This document shows, piece after piece, positions 51,825-60,797 of a stretch of DNA of 64,000 nt (position 1 is its first letter; each line of letters starts with the position of its first letter). The stretch covers positions 29,999-93,998 of the forward strand of contig UBPA01000015.1 in NCBI GenBank assembly GCA_900467185.1, read 5' to 3'. This DNA comes from Hyphomicrobiales bacterium (GTDB taxonomy: Bacteria > Pseudomonadota > Alphaproteobacteria > Rhizobiales > Rhizobiaceae). Below the pieces are notes generated by a model. It saw nothing but the letters and a program-made list of their open reading frames with translations, did not search any database and was not told where the DNA came from. The translations under genes were made by a program, and so were the position numbers.

Positions 51825-52769
51825 ATGTGTGTCGCCTGCACCTACACCATTCACCGTGCCCAGCACAATTTCGGCTGGAACAAGGACTTCGAGCCGGCCG
51901 TGATCGCCAAGCCGGGCGAGACCATCCAGTTCGAATGCCTGGATTCCTCCGGCGGCCAGCTCGGCGCAGGCTCGACGCTAGAGAGCCTGGCTGCACTCGA
52001 TTTCGGCAGGATCAATCCGGTCACGGGCCCTGTCTACGTCGAGGGTGCGGCCCCCGGCGACGCGCTGAAAGTCACCATTCGCCGCTTCATTCCCTCCGGC
52101 GTCGGCTGGACGGCGAACATTCCGGGCTTCGGGCTTCTCGCCGATCAGTTCAAAGACCCGGCCCTGCACGTCTGGACCTATGACGCCAACACCATGGCGC
52201 CGTCCCTCTTCGGGCCCGGCGGCCGGGTGCCTCTGAAACCCTTCGCCGGCACCATCGGCGTAGCGCCGGCCGAGCCGGGCCTTCATTCCGTGGTGCCACC
52301 ACGCCGCGTCGGCGGCAATCTCGACATTCGCGACCTGACCGCGGGCGTCACGCTCTACCTGCCGGTCGACGTCGAGGGTGCGCTTTTCTCGATCGGCGAT
52401 ACGCACGCCGCCCAAGGGGATGGCGAAGTCTGCGGCACGGCCATCGAGAGCCAGATGAACGTCGAGGCGACCATCGAACTCGTCAAGGACGCCCGCCTAC
52501 AAAGCCCGCGCTTCACCACGACGGAGCCGGTAACCCGCCATCTCGACGGCATGGGCTACGAGGTGACCACCGGAATCGGCCCCGACCTGATGACGGGCGC
52601 GCGCGAAAGCGTGATGCGGATGATCGACCTTCTGGTCGCCGAACATGGCATGAACCCGGTCGATGCCTATATGCTCTGCTCGGTCTGCGGGGATCTCCGA
52701 ATCAGCGAAATCGTCGACATGCCGAACTGGGTCGTGTCCTTCTATTTCCCGAGGATCGTATTTTCGTGA
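51825..52769 (+). CDS. Acetamidase/formamidase family amidase
   Basis: A 314-residue FmdA/AmdA-family enzyme, a fold distinct from nitrilase-type AmiE. Recognisable blocks are GPVYVEGAAPGDALKVTI near residue 70, RRVGGNLDIRDLTAGVTLYLPV and GDTHAAQGDGEVCGTAIESQM (split around residue 195), which contain the metal-binding residues. It hydrolyses formamide, acetamide or related short amides to acid and ammonia. Its gene lies inside an AmiC/AmiR-controlled transporter operon and overlaps the ATPase gene by 4 nt (GTGA), which supports amide nitrogen use. Confidence 0.9.
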   Translation: MCVACTYTIHRAQHNFGWNKDFEPAVIAKPGETIQFECLDSSGGQLGAGSTLESLAALDFGRINPVTGPVYVEGAAPGDALKVTIRRFIPSGVGWTANIPGFGLLADQFKDPALHVWTYDANTMAPSLFGPGGRVPLKPFAGTIGVAPAEPGLHSVVPPRRVGGNLDIRDLTAGVTLYLPVDVEGALFSIGDTHAAQGDGEVCGTAIESQMNVEATIELVKDARLQSPRFTTTEPVTRHLDGMGYEVTTGIGPDLMTGARESVMRMIDLLVAEHGMNPVDAYMLCSVCGDLRISEIVDMPNWVVSFYFPRIVFS

Positions 52770-54448
52770 CGGTCTCGGCCTTGGTCACTCCGCCGGTCCT
52801 CACCGTCGACCGGCTGTGCGTCGATGCGCGAACGCCGGAAGGCTTGCGGCGAGTGATCGACGACATCAGCTTTGCGCTGGCCGTTGGGGAAACGCTGTGC
52901 ATCGCCGGCGAGAGCGGATCGGGCAAATCCGTGACATCGCTCGCGATCATGGGTCTTCTACCAAAAGCCTCGTTGCAGATCGCCGCCGGCAGCATCTCGC
53001 TGCAGGGTCGGGAGCTCTCGCGCCTGTCCAACAGCGCCATGCGCAGCGTGCGTGGCGGCGATATCGCAATGGTGTTTCAGGAACCGATGACATCGCTCAA
53101 CCCGGTCATGTCGATCGGCACGCAACTGACCGAAGCGATCCGCGAGCATCAGGGCTCCGAGGGAAAAAGCGCCGAAGCCGTCGCCTTGCGAATGCTCGAT
53201 GCCGTCGAGATGACCGAGCCCGCCAGGCGGCTGAAGCAGTTTCCCCACGAATTGTCCGGCGGCATGCGCCAGCGGGTGATGATCGCCATGGCGCTGTCGT
53301 GCCGGCCGAAAGTGCTGATCGCCGACGAGCCGACGACGGCGCTCGATGTCACCGTGCAGGCGCAGATCCTCAAGCTGATCAACGGGTTGAAGCGCGAGTT
53401 CGGCGCCTCGATCATCCTGATCACGCATGATATGGGCGTCGTCGCCCAGATGGCCGACCGTGTCGTCATCATGCAATCCGGCCGCATCATCGAGCAGGGC
53501 GACGTCGTGCCGCTTTTCAACGCGCCGCGCGAGCGCTACACACGCGAGCTTCTGGCAGCCGTGCCGCGGCTCGGCGCTCATGCCGGAACCGATGGCCCGC
53601 CGCGGGTCAGCCCGCAGACCGCACCAAATCCCCCGCTCGATCCCCAGCCCATCCTGACCGTCCAGAAACTTGCGGTCACCTATGGCAGGGCGACGGGTTG
53701 GCTCTTCGGCAAAACGCCGTCTCTGCCGGTCGTTAGCGATGTGTCCTTCGAGATCCTTCCCGGCCAGACGCTCGGCCTTGTCGGCGAAAGCGGGTCCGGC
53801 AAGTCCACGACCGGCAAGGCCGTGCTCGGCCTCATTCCCTTGGACGGCAATGTGGTCATCGACGGACGGAATATCGGCGGCTTGAGCCAGCGCCAGATGC
53901 GGCCGGTGCGACGCTGTGCGCAGATGATCTTTCAGGACCCCTATGCCTCGCTCGACCCGCGCATGGCCGTCGGAGCGGCCATTGCCGAACCCTTGATCAT
54001 CCACGGACTGGCCAACAAGGGCGAGAGGGATGACCGGGTCGCGGAACTGCTGCGCCGCGTCGGACTGCCGCCCGAGGCGGCCAGCCGCTATCCGCACGAG
54101 TTCTCCGGCGGCCAGCGCCAGCGGATCTGCATTGCCCGGGCCTTGACCCTCGGTCCGAAACTGATCGTTGCGGATGAAAGCGTGGCAGCGCTCGATGTCT
54201 CCGTTCGCGGCCGCGTGCTCGATCTCATGCTGGAACTGCAGGAAACGATGGGGCTCGCCTATCTCTTGATCTCGCACGACATGGCAGTGATCGAGCGAAT
54301 GTCCCACAACGTCGCGGTCATGCGGTCGGGACGCATCGTCGAAATGGGCTCGCGCCGCGCCGTGTTCGAAGATCCACAGGATGCCTATACGCGGGCATTG
54401 ATGAAAGCCGTCCCCATTCCGGATCCGGAGCGCCGTCAAGCGTCCTGA
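52766..54448 (+). CDS. Fused double ATPase (DppD-DppF type) of the ami transporter
   Basis: A 560-residue protein with two ABC ATPase domains: Walker [15 protein letters not shown] and [14 protein letters not shown], signatures [15 protein letters not shown] and [15 protein letters not shown], Walker [13 protein letters not shown] and LIVADESVAALD. In the last, Ser replaces the usual Pro after the catalytic Glu (DES instead of DEP). GTG start overlapping the amidase stop. It powers the permeases encoded at 48283-50056. Last gene of the operon. Confidence 0.92.
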   Translation: MTVSALVTPPVLTVDRLCVDARTPEGLRRVIDDISFALAVGETLCIAGESGSGKSVTSLAIMGLLPKASLQIAAGSISLQGRELSRLSNSAMRSVRGGDIAMVFQEPMTSLNPVMSIGTQLTEAIREHQGSEGKSAEAVALRMLDAVEMTEPARRLKQFPHELSGGMRQRVMIAMALSCRPKVLIADEPTTALDVTVQAQILKLINGLKREFGASIILITHDMGVVAQMADRVVIMQSGRIIEQGDVVPLFNAPRERYTRELLAAVPRLGAHAGTDGPPRVSPQTAPNPPLDPQPILTVQKLAVTYGRATGWLFGKTPSLPVVSDVSFEILPGQTLGLVGESGSGKSTTGKAVLGLIPLDGNVVIDGRNIGGLSQRQMRPVRRCAQMIFQDPYASLDPRMAVGAAIAEPLIIHGLANKGERDDRVAELLRRVGLPPEAASRYPHEFSGGQRQRICIARALTLGPKLIVADESVAALDVSVRGRVLDLMLELQETMGLAYLLISHDMAVIERMSHNVAVMRSGRIVEMGSRRAVFEDPQDAYTRALMKAVPIPDPERRQAS

Positions 54449-54524
54449 TAGAGCATGGGTCGGATGGCGAATATGCGTCTCGTCGCGGAACGGCGGCCGC
54501 TGCCGGCCGCCGTTCCGCTGGCGG

Positions 54525-55283
54525 TCACTTCACCGCCTTGGCCGCGTCCTCGATGACCTTCGCAACGGCCTCGGCCTGCGAGATGTAGAGGGCGTGACTG
54601 CCTTCGATCTCGGTGATCTTGGCACCTGAGCGCTTGTACATCCAGCGCTGAAGGTCGGGGCTCAGCGTCATGTCCTTCGTGGCGACGATGCCGTAGCTCG
54701 GCTTGTCGTGCCAGGCGGCGACCGGGACCTGCGCCGTGAAGGCGGCGACCGCCACCGGCATCTGGGCACGGGCCATGAACTCCGCCTGATCTTTGGGCAG
54801 ATCGGCGCCGAAATCGGCCGGGAACTTTACCGGGTCGAGGAACAGGAAGGCGTCCTTGGTCGGCTTGATATCATTGCTTGGCGATGGCATCGACTGCACC
54901 AGCTGGCCGGTGCTTTCGCCCTTTTCCGGCTGAAGCGCGGCGACGTAGACGAGTGCCTTGACCTTCGGATCGTCGCCCGCAGCCGTGATGATCGTCCCGC
55001 CATAGCTGTGGCCGACGAGAACGACGTCGCCATCCTGTCGGTCGAGGACACGTCTGGTGGCCGCGACATCGTGGTCGAGTCCGGTCATCGGCTGCTGGAC
55101 GATGCTGACAGTGTAGCCGTCGCGGGTGAGGACGTCATAGACGCCGCGCCATCCGGAGCCGTCCACGAGCGCGCCATGGACCAGCACGATGTTGCGCGCA
55201 TCGGCAAAGGCCGGCGCCGTCACGGCAGCCGAGGAAAGAAGGAGGGCCGTCAGGCCGAGGGCTGCTTGGCGAAGAATGGACAT
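54525..55283 (-). CDS. Exported alpha/beta hydrolase
   Basis: A 252-residue alpha/beta hydrolase with a signal peptide (cleavage near AFA, residue 27). NIVLVHGALVDGSGW gives the oxyanion loop, Ser93 in VLVGHSYGG is the nucleophile, and the histidine in EIEGSHALYIS near residue 232 completes the triad. It resembles salicylate esterase/pyrethroid-hydrolase-like members found in rhizobia, but the substrate is unknown. Start at 55283 (MSILRQAAL); a longer frame to 55886 overlaps ohr. It is downstream of ohr on the same strand, 121 bases apart. Confidence 0.85.
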   Translation of the reverse strand: MSILRQAALGLTALLLSSAAVTAPAFADARNIVLVHGALVDGSGWRGVYDVLTRDGYTVSIVQQPMTGLDHDVAATRRVLDRQDGDVVLVGHSYGGTIITAAGDDPKVKALVYVAALQPEKGESTGQLVQSMPSPSNDIKPTKDAFLFLDPVKFPADFGADLPKDQAEFMARAQMPVAVAAFTAQVPVAAWHDKPSYGIVATKDMTLSPDLQRWMYKRSGAKITEIEGSHALYISQAEAVAKVIEDAAKAVK

Positions 55284-55404
55284 GGTCGATACGCCTTCAT
55301 GGTTTCGTTCGGGGTCGTTGGTGCGTCGTGGCTCGCACGGGTGGATCGCCGCTCTACGGCAGCCATCCACCCGTTGTCTGGCTGTTCCGCCCGCCGGGCG
55401 GCGA

Positions 55405-55836
55405 TTAGTGTCGGATCGTGAAATCGACGTCGACGCTGGCCTTGATGGCGTTCGAGTAGGGGCAGATGCCGTGGGTGACCTCAACCAGCTTCTGCGCGTC
55501 GGCATCGTCCAGTCCCGGGAGGTAGACATCGAGGGCCGCCGTGATCCCGAACCCGCCTTCCGACCGCGGGCCGATACCGATGGTGGCTGCGACGGTCGAG
55601 CCGTCGGGAACCTTGGTCTTGAGCTGCGAGGCGGCGACGCGCATCGCGCCGAGGAAGCAGGCGGAATAGCCGAGCGCAAAGAGCTTTTCCGGGTTGGCGC
55701 CATCACCACCGGGACCGCCGAGTTCCTTGGGAACAACGAGCTGCAGGTCGAGCGTGCCATCGGAAAGCGCGGTTTTGCCGTCACGGCCGCCGCCGGACGC
55801 CGTTGCGCTGGTCTTGTACTTTGCATCAACAGACAT
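55405..55836 (-). CDS. ohr: Organic hydroperoxide resistance protein
   Basis: A 143-residue OsmC/Ohr-family peroxidase. The reactive cysteine Cys60 (LGYSACFLGA) and resolving Cys125 (THGICPYSNA) are both present, as is the N-terminal SGGGRDG typical of Ohr. It reduces organic hydroperoxides with lipoylated protein as electron donor. GGAGAAG precedes the start at 55836. Usually its MarR-type repressor gene ohrR is adjacent; it is not found in this window, though operator-like repeats are. Confidence 0.92.
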   Translation of the reverse strand: MSVDAKYKTSATASGGGRDGKTALSDGTLDLQLVVPKELGGPGGDGANPEKLFALGYSACFLGAMRVAASQLKTKVPDGSTVAATIGIGPRSEGGFGITAALDVYLPGLDDADAQKLVEVTHGICPYSNAIKASVDVDFTIRH

Positions 55837-55875
55837 AGTCTTCTCCTCAGGTGAAATTCGTTGGCTAGCAATTGG

Positions 55876-55942
55876 ATTGCGCACACTACATACCATCATC
55901 GACTTACCCATGTCAATTTCCTGCAATTGTTTTGTGCGCAAT
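55876..55942. promoter_or_regulatory. Paired inverted sequence upstream of ohr
   Basis: ATTGCGCACA (55876-55885) and its exact inverse TGTGCGCAAT (55933-55942) flank the ohr promoter region; CAATTG occurs next to both (55870, 55924). These are candidate OhrR (MarR family) sites. The rest of 55837-56134 shows no gene. Confidence 0.5.
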
Positions 55943-56134
55943 ATAATGGTCGCGGGTAGACGCGTGTTTGATGCGGCTCCGGCCCGTTCGTCGGTCGCCA
56001 TCATCTCGCCAACGCAGACGTTCGCCGTCTCCATCAATGTATTGTTAAGTCTTCGTTGACCATAATCTTGGCCAGACGAACGGGCCGGCGGCGAACGCCG
56101 GTCTTCCCTGTGTCTCGCAGAGATTGGAAACGCC

Positions 56135-57484
56135 GTGTTTGACCGTCCCGTGGCCGCCTCTCTCGCCGGCCTGCTCCCGCCCGGCGCCCGCAGGGCTCTC
56201 GAAGCCGCGGCACGGTGTACTGCGCGCGTATCGGCCATCGTCGCCATCGCGCTATCGGCGCTCACGCTCGGCGCCTTCGAGGCGATGGCCGAGGATCGCG
56301 CTCTGAAACTGTTCTTTACCCACACGGGCGAGCGGGCGACGATCATCTTCAAGCGGGACGGGCAATACGATGCGAAGGGGCTTGCGCAGGTCAACCGGCT
56401 GTTGCGCGACTGGCGCCGCAACGAGCCCGCCCGCATGGACCCCCGTCTGCTCGACCTCGTCTGGGAGGTCTACGCGCGCAGCGGTGCCAAGAGCCACATC
56501 AACATCGTTTCGGCCTATCGTTCGCCCGCCACCAACAGCATGCTTCGCGGCCGGTCCCGCAGCTCGGGCGTCGCCAAGAACAGCCAACACACGCTGGGCA
56601 AGGCCATGGACTTCTTCATTCCCGGCGTGAGCCTGGCGAAGCTCCGTTCGATCGCCATGCAGCTGCAGGCCGGCGGCGTCGGCTACTACCCGACATCCGG
56701 CACGCCCTTCGTCCATCTCGATGTCGGCAATGTGCGTGCATGGCCGCGGATGTCGCGCCAGGAGCTCGTTCGCATCTTCCCGGACGGCAAGACACTGCAT
56801 CTGCCCTCGGACGGGCGAGCCTTGCCGGGCTACGACACCGCCATGACGGACTATAAGCGCCGGGTCACCGCCAAGTCGATCGTCATGGCGACACGTGCGG
56901 ATGCGCGCCCATCATCCGGGACGACGTCGAAAACCGGCGCGGGCCTCGTTACCGCCCTGCTGCCGACACACAGAAGCCGTGCCCAGGAAGCGCTCGATCT
57001 CCAGACGCGGCCGGTACCGGACACCCGCCCGGCCGTCTTTGCCGATCTCGCAGCGCTCAGCGTGCCCGTTCCCACGTTCCGCGCGCCCGTGATGCAAGAA
57101 CAGACCGCGACGGGGCCGGAGGGTGAACGGAGCGCCACACCCCCGAGCACGTCCGCTTTCGTGCCCTCCCCGCTGTTCATGGCCCGCGCGGGGCTCGCGC
57201 TCGCCGGGCGCACCCTGCGACAGCCAACATCTGCGGAGACAACCCTTGCTGCTCAACGGCAGACCGCGCCGCCTGCATGGACCGTCTCCGGCGGTTCGTT
57301 GCTCGGCTGGGCGCTGGCCCGTACCGACACGCTCCACCGCCTCGCGCTTCCGGGACATCTGCGGCGTGGCAATGCGGCCGCCGCCAGCGCGTCTATCGGC
57401 GCCGACGAGATCTCCGGACATCGCCGCGGCGCATCCGTTCCGTCGGTTCCGTTTCGTGCGGATCGCTTCGCGCGGGACGGCTGA
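56135..57484 (+). CDS. DUF882/peptidase M15-like cell-wall protein with long disordered tail
   Basis: A 449-residue protein. A signal or anchor helix (VSAIVAIALSALTLGAFEAMA, residues 32-52) is followed by the DUF882/M15-like domain: NIVSAYRSPATNSMLRG, then SQHTLGKAMDFFIPGVS and GTPFVHLDVG. The His/Asp/His zinc set (SQHTLGKAMDF ... FVHLD) is kept, so it may be an active L,D- or D,D-carboxypeptidase on peptidoglycan. Residues about 240-449 are Pro/Ala/Thr/Arg-rich without visible domains, twice the length of YcbK-type proteins. GTG start; its ribosome site is weak (GAGATTGG). Confidence 0.83.
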   Translation: MFDRPVAASLAGLLPPGARRALEAAARCTARVSAIVAIALSALTLGAFEAMAEDRALKLFFTHTGERATIIFKRDGQYDAKGLAQVNRLLRDWRRNEPARMDPRLLDLVWEVYARSGAKSHINIVSAYRSPATNSMLRGRSRSSGVAKNSQHTLGKAMDFFIPGVSLAKLRSIAMQLQAGGVGYYPTSGTPFVHLDVGNVRAWPRMSRQELVRIFPDGKTLHLPSDGRALPGYDTAMTDYKRRVTAKSIVMATRADARPSSGTTSKTGAGLVTALLPTHRSRAQEALDLQTRPVPDTRPAVFADLAALSVPVPTFRAPVMQEQTATGPEGERSATPPSTSAFVPSPLFMARAGLALAGRTLRQPTSAETTLAAQRQTAPPAWTVSGGSLLGWALARTDTLHRLALPGHLRRGNAAAASASIGADEISGHRRGASVPSVPFRADRFARDG

Positions 57485-57496
57485 CGCCGCCTGCCA

Positions 57497-58843
57497 TCAT
57501 GCCAGATGCGCGCGTACCGGATGATCCCGGCCGCGGATATCAACCGTCAGCATGCGGGTAAAGCTGCGACCGGGCGGGATCCCTCCTGCAGCCTGCAGGC
57601 AGGCGTCCGACACCACGAGCCGACCCTCAAGATCCCGCGTAGCGCGCTCCAGCCGGCTTGCTACATTGACGACGTCGCCGATGACGGTGAATTCCCGGCG
57701 TTCGCTTGTCCCCACATTGCCGACGATTACCTCGCCGAAGTGCAGACCGATCGCCACCCGCACCGGCTCGGCTCCGCGCAACAGCCGCTTGGCATTCCAC
57801 GCCGCATAGGCGTCCAGAAGATCGAAGGCGCAGGAAAACGCGCGCCCGCCCGCATCGGGCTGCGGCTCGACGCCGCCAAAGGTCGCCATGAAGCCATCGC
57901 CGAGGAACTTGTCGAGCGTGCCGCCGCAGGCAAAAAGCACATCGCATCCGCGTTTCTGAAAACTGCGCAGAAGCGCCAGCGCCTGCTCGGGCGAACGCTT
58001 CTCCGCCATGCGCGTAAAGCCGACGATATCCACGAACATCACCGCGACCGCGCGCTTGGAAGGCGCGCCGAAACTCGAAACACCGTCTCCCATGGCATGT
58101 GCGACATCGGGCGACACATAGCGTGCAAGAGATTCCCGGACGGCATTGTCCTTGATCTGGGCGATCAGCGTGTTGCGACTGCGCAGAACCGCAATGGCGA
58201 GAAACAGCGTGAAGAGGCCGGTCGTCACCACCTGCACCCACATCTGGGTAAGGCCGACGAAATAGGGATCGAGGAAGCGGCCCAGCGCCTGCATCTCCGT
58301 CAGGTCGCCGGCATCCGTGAACCGCACGGTATCCACCCTGTCATAGATCGTGTTGATGCCGAAGGACCAGACCGCAATGATGATACCCCCGGTCCAGACG
58401 ACGAGGATCGGCGAATAGGTCAGCGCGGATTCGGCGAGCAGCAGAAGCACATAAAGAAATTCCGGTCCCCGCGTCCGTGTCTGGATCGGCCAGTCGGACG
58501 CAAAGTCGCCGAAAGGCGGCAGAAGGATGGTGGACGTGATGAGGGCGACGTCGAGGATGGTGCAGGCGAGCTTGATCGTCCAGGCGGCCGGATGGCGTCG
58601 GGTTGCGTAGGGAATATAGCTTAGGGCAAGGAAGGTGAGACTAACGGAGAGATAGTAGATGTTGCGCGGCCAGGCGGTGCTGATCAGCAGCCACAGCGCG
58701 ATGACGGCCACGGCGCAGAGCCGGACGCGGAACGCGGTCGCCAGGCCCGCGAGTTCCGCATCGTGCAGCCGCCGCGACTGCTCGTCGGAGGTCGAGCGCC
58801 CCGGTAACGCGGCAGACAGTTGAAGCTGAAGCCATTCGAGCAT
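57497..58843 (-). CDS. Membrane class III adenylate/guanylate cyclase
   Basis: A 448-residue protein with about six membrane helices in residues 35-235 and a C-terminal class III cyclase domain. Catalytic elements are present: metal-binding VMFVDIVGFTRMAEKR, DKFLGDGFMATFGG, HFGEVIVGNVG, and the transition-state pair in VVNVASRLERATR. It should make cAMP (or cGMP) in response to a membrane-sensed signal. Rhizobia have many such cyclases. Monocistronic and convergent with the M15-like gene, 12 bases between stops. Confidence 0.9.
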   Translation of the reverse strand: MLEWLQLQLSAALPGRSTSDEQSRRLHDAELAGLATAFRVRLCAVAVIALWLLISTAWPRNIYYLSVSLTFLALSYIPYATRRHPAAWTIKLACTILDVALITSTILLPPFGDFASDWPIQTRTRGPEFLYVLLLLAESALTYSPILVVWTGGIIIAVWSFGINTIYDRVDTVRFTDAGDLTEMQALGRFLDPYFVGLTQMWVQVVTTGLFTLFLAIAVLRSRNTLIAQIKDNAVRESLARYVSPDVAHAMGDGVSSFGAPSKRAVAVMFVDIVGFTRMAEKRSPEQALALLRSFQKRGCDVLFACGGTLDKFLGDGFMATFGGVEPQPDAGGRAFSCAFDLLDAYAAWNAKRLLRGAEPVRVAIGLHFGEVIVGNVGTSERREFTVIGDVVNVASRLERATRDLEGRLVVSDACLQAAGGIPPGRSFTRMLTVDIRGRDHPVRAHLA

Positions 58844-59210
58844 CGGATGAAGTCACTCCCTGCAGCTGCCGTATGCCGCCCTCCACAGATATTGCTACAT
58901 CAGGTGCGTGCTCTTTGACATCCGTAAGATCTCGAGAAGATTTCCGAGCCATGAGATTTCCGGATGTGCGACGGGGCGAGACGATCCGGCCCGCACGGCT
59001 CGATGGGCGCAAGAGAGCGCGGCCGATCTCGCCTGGAAGCGGCGTGGCACAGGCGAGACGGGGATGGCATTGAGGCTTCAGGCCGCTCGCTCGACACGGC
59101 TTTGGCCACACGGGCGGGCGGTCCGTGCATGGCGCCTGAAGCGCGCTCGGCTATCCTCGCGCGCCGTCATCGGAGAACGGCGACCGGAAAGGCTTGCCCC
59201 TAAACGTATG
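58844..59210. other. Intergenic region, no gene seen
   Basis: The open frames here lack ribosome sites and protein-like composition. It contains a TTGACA (58915-58920) and an inverted repeat ACATCCG (58918-58924) with CGGATGT (58961-58967). It should hold the cyclase promoter on the minus strand and the end of the gene at 59211. Confidence 0.5.
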
Positions 59211-59402
59211 CTAGCACCCCGCGCACTGGCGCAGGGCACTGATTTCCCGGGATAGGTCCCGGATGCGGACTGTCAGATCCTGCCGCGTACCGTCGTCCAC
59301 CTCCTCATCGCCGAGGCAACGACGCTCCTCGTGGAGAAACAGGCGGGTTTCCAGATCGTCGCGCAGACTTTCCAGCCGCAGGACATGTCTTACGCCTGCC
59401 AT
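59211..59402 (-). CDS. Small hypothetical protein (63 aa)
   Basis: I do not recognise a family. The start at 59402 has an excellent AGGAGG site six bases upstream, which is the main support. The 63 residues are charged and helical (VRHVLRLESLRDDLETRLFL, then RIRDLSREISALRQ) and could form a short coiled coil; it ends CAGC. It lies 48 bases after the sugar-binding protein stop on the same strand and may be co-transcribed with it. Confidence 0.6.
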   Translation of the reverse strand: MAGVRHVLRLESLRDDLETRLFLHEERRCLGDEEVDDGTRQDLTVRIRDLSREISALRQCAGC

Positions 59403-59450
59403 ATCGTTCCTCCTGCGAGGTTGCGTCGCCGCCACGCCATCGATTGCGGG

Positions 59451-60497
59451 TCAGAAGGCCGGAGCGGGGATCCAGTCGGCCGTCACGGCCGCGCTGGTCG
59501 AGAAGGCCGGGATCTTCCGGGCAAGGTCCTCGATCGTCTGGACCCCGGCTGTGCGAAGCTCGTCCTGCGTGATCAGCAGAGGCTCCACGACGATCCGCGG
59601 CGGCACGGGCTGGCCAGCGATCTGCAGCGCCGCCGCGCGGATCGAAACCGCGCCGACGACGGCCGGGTTGGTCGCAGCCGTCGCGACCCAGGGGCTGCCG
59701 GTCTCGGTGATCTCCTGGATATCGGCGGTGGAGACGTCCGCCGAATAGATCTTTACCGCGTCGGACCGGCCAAGATCGGCAAGCGCCAGCTTCACACCAC
59801 GCGCAAACTCGTCATAGGGCGCAAAGACGACAGTAATATCCGGGTTTGCCTGCAGCGCCGCCTTGGCCTGATCGGCAGTCGTCGCGGCCGTGGTGTCGCT
59901 GACGCTGCCGAAATGCGCCTTCTGCTCGATGCCGGGATGCGCGGTCTTCACCTTTTCCCAGATCTCGTTGCGCCGGTCGAGCGGTGCGAAGCCGGCGACA
60001 TAGACATAGCCCGCCTTGAAGGCCGTGCCGTTGTCCTTGATGGCTTTGTGGAGAGCGAGTTCGGCGAGGCGGTGGTCGGATTGCTCCACCTGCGGGATCT
60101 TCGGATTGTCGAGATTGACGTCGAAGGCGACGACCTTGATATTCTTGCTCAAGGCCTGTTCGACCACATCGCCCAGCGATTCCGGCAAGCCGTGATCGAT
60201 CACGATGCCATCGACGCCGAGATTGATGGCCTGCAGAATCTGCTCGCGCTGTTCGCTCGCATTCTGGCGGCCGGGAAACACCCGGAGATCGACGCCGAGC
60301 GCCTTGGCCTGCGCCTCCGCTCCCGCCTGATAGGCCTGGAAGAAGTCACCGGCGGAAATGTAGCTGATCAGAGCAATCTTTGCGCCGCCCTTGTCGAACG
60401 GTGCCGGCGCGCCGGGAAGTCCCGCGGCCTGCGCGGGCAGCGCGAGGAAGAGAGGGAGCGTGGCGGTGGAGAGGGCGAGACGGAGGAAGGGCTTCAT
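59451..60497 (-). CDS. Periplasmic sugar-binding protein (RbsB-like, CUT2)
   Basis: A 348-residue periplasmic protein with a signal peptide ending near AQA (about residue 25). The binding fold is of the ribose/galactose type: KIALISYISAGDFFQAYQAG, NASEQREQILQAINLGVDGIVIDHG (split around residue 80), NIKVVAFDVN and VVFAPYDEFARGVKLAL. Its transporter ATPase and permease genes lie divergently at 60798-63346, an unusual split for CUT2 systems. The sugar is unknown. Confidence 0.9.
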   Translation of the reverse strand: MKPFLRLALSTATLPLFLALPAQAAGLPGAPAPFDKGGAKIALISYISAGDFFQAYQAGAEAQAKALGVDLRVFPGRQNASEQREQILQAINLGVDGIVIDHGLPESLGDVVEQALSKNIKVVAFDVNLDNPKIPQVEQSDHRLAELALHKAIKDNGTAFKAGYVYVAGFAPLDRRNEIWEKVKTAHPGIEQKAHFGSVSDTTAATTADQAKAALQANPDITVVFAPYDEFARGVKLALADLGRSDAVKIYSADVSTADIQEITETGSPWVATAATNPAVVGAVSIRAAALQIAGQPVPPRIVVEPLLITQDELRTAGVQTIEDLARKIPAFSTSAAVTADWIPAPAF

Positions 60498-60797
60498 GGT
60501 CGTGGGTTCCCGTTGGACGACGCCGGATCGAGCGTTCACCTATCAGGCCATGTTGTCTATTATTTTGGTAGAGAATAAATATCGTCATTCCTTGCGTTTG
60601 CGGATGCATTTTACAAATGCCGCGCAGGGCGTAGAACGCTGCGCGCCAACGCCCCGTCTCTCTGTGGCTTCAGCAAAGGCGACCGCCGCCGGGGCCACGC
60701 AATAATATTCTACAAATGTACTCGACAATGACCGGAGCACGCCTTGCCGGAGGTTCATGGGTACGGCACGCCTTGCCGAACATCCGGAGACCCCGCC
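60498..60797. promoter_or_regulatory. Divergent promoter region of the CUT2 sugar transporter
   Basis: An AT-rich stretch (60545-60590) contrasts with the surrounding GC. The motif ATTYTACAAATG occurs twice in the same orientation (60608-60619 and 60707-60718); the first is within GCATTTTACAAATGC, an inverted repeat. A 13-base direct repeat GCACGCCTTGCCG occurs at 60737-60749 and 60766-60778. These are candidate regulator sites; no gene is seen. Confidence 0.5.

Noticed and set aside
58908..59255. 115-residue plus-strand frame in the cyclase upstream region
   Set aside because: No ribosome site, Arg-rich composition and no similarity to any family I know.
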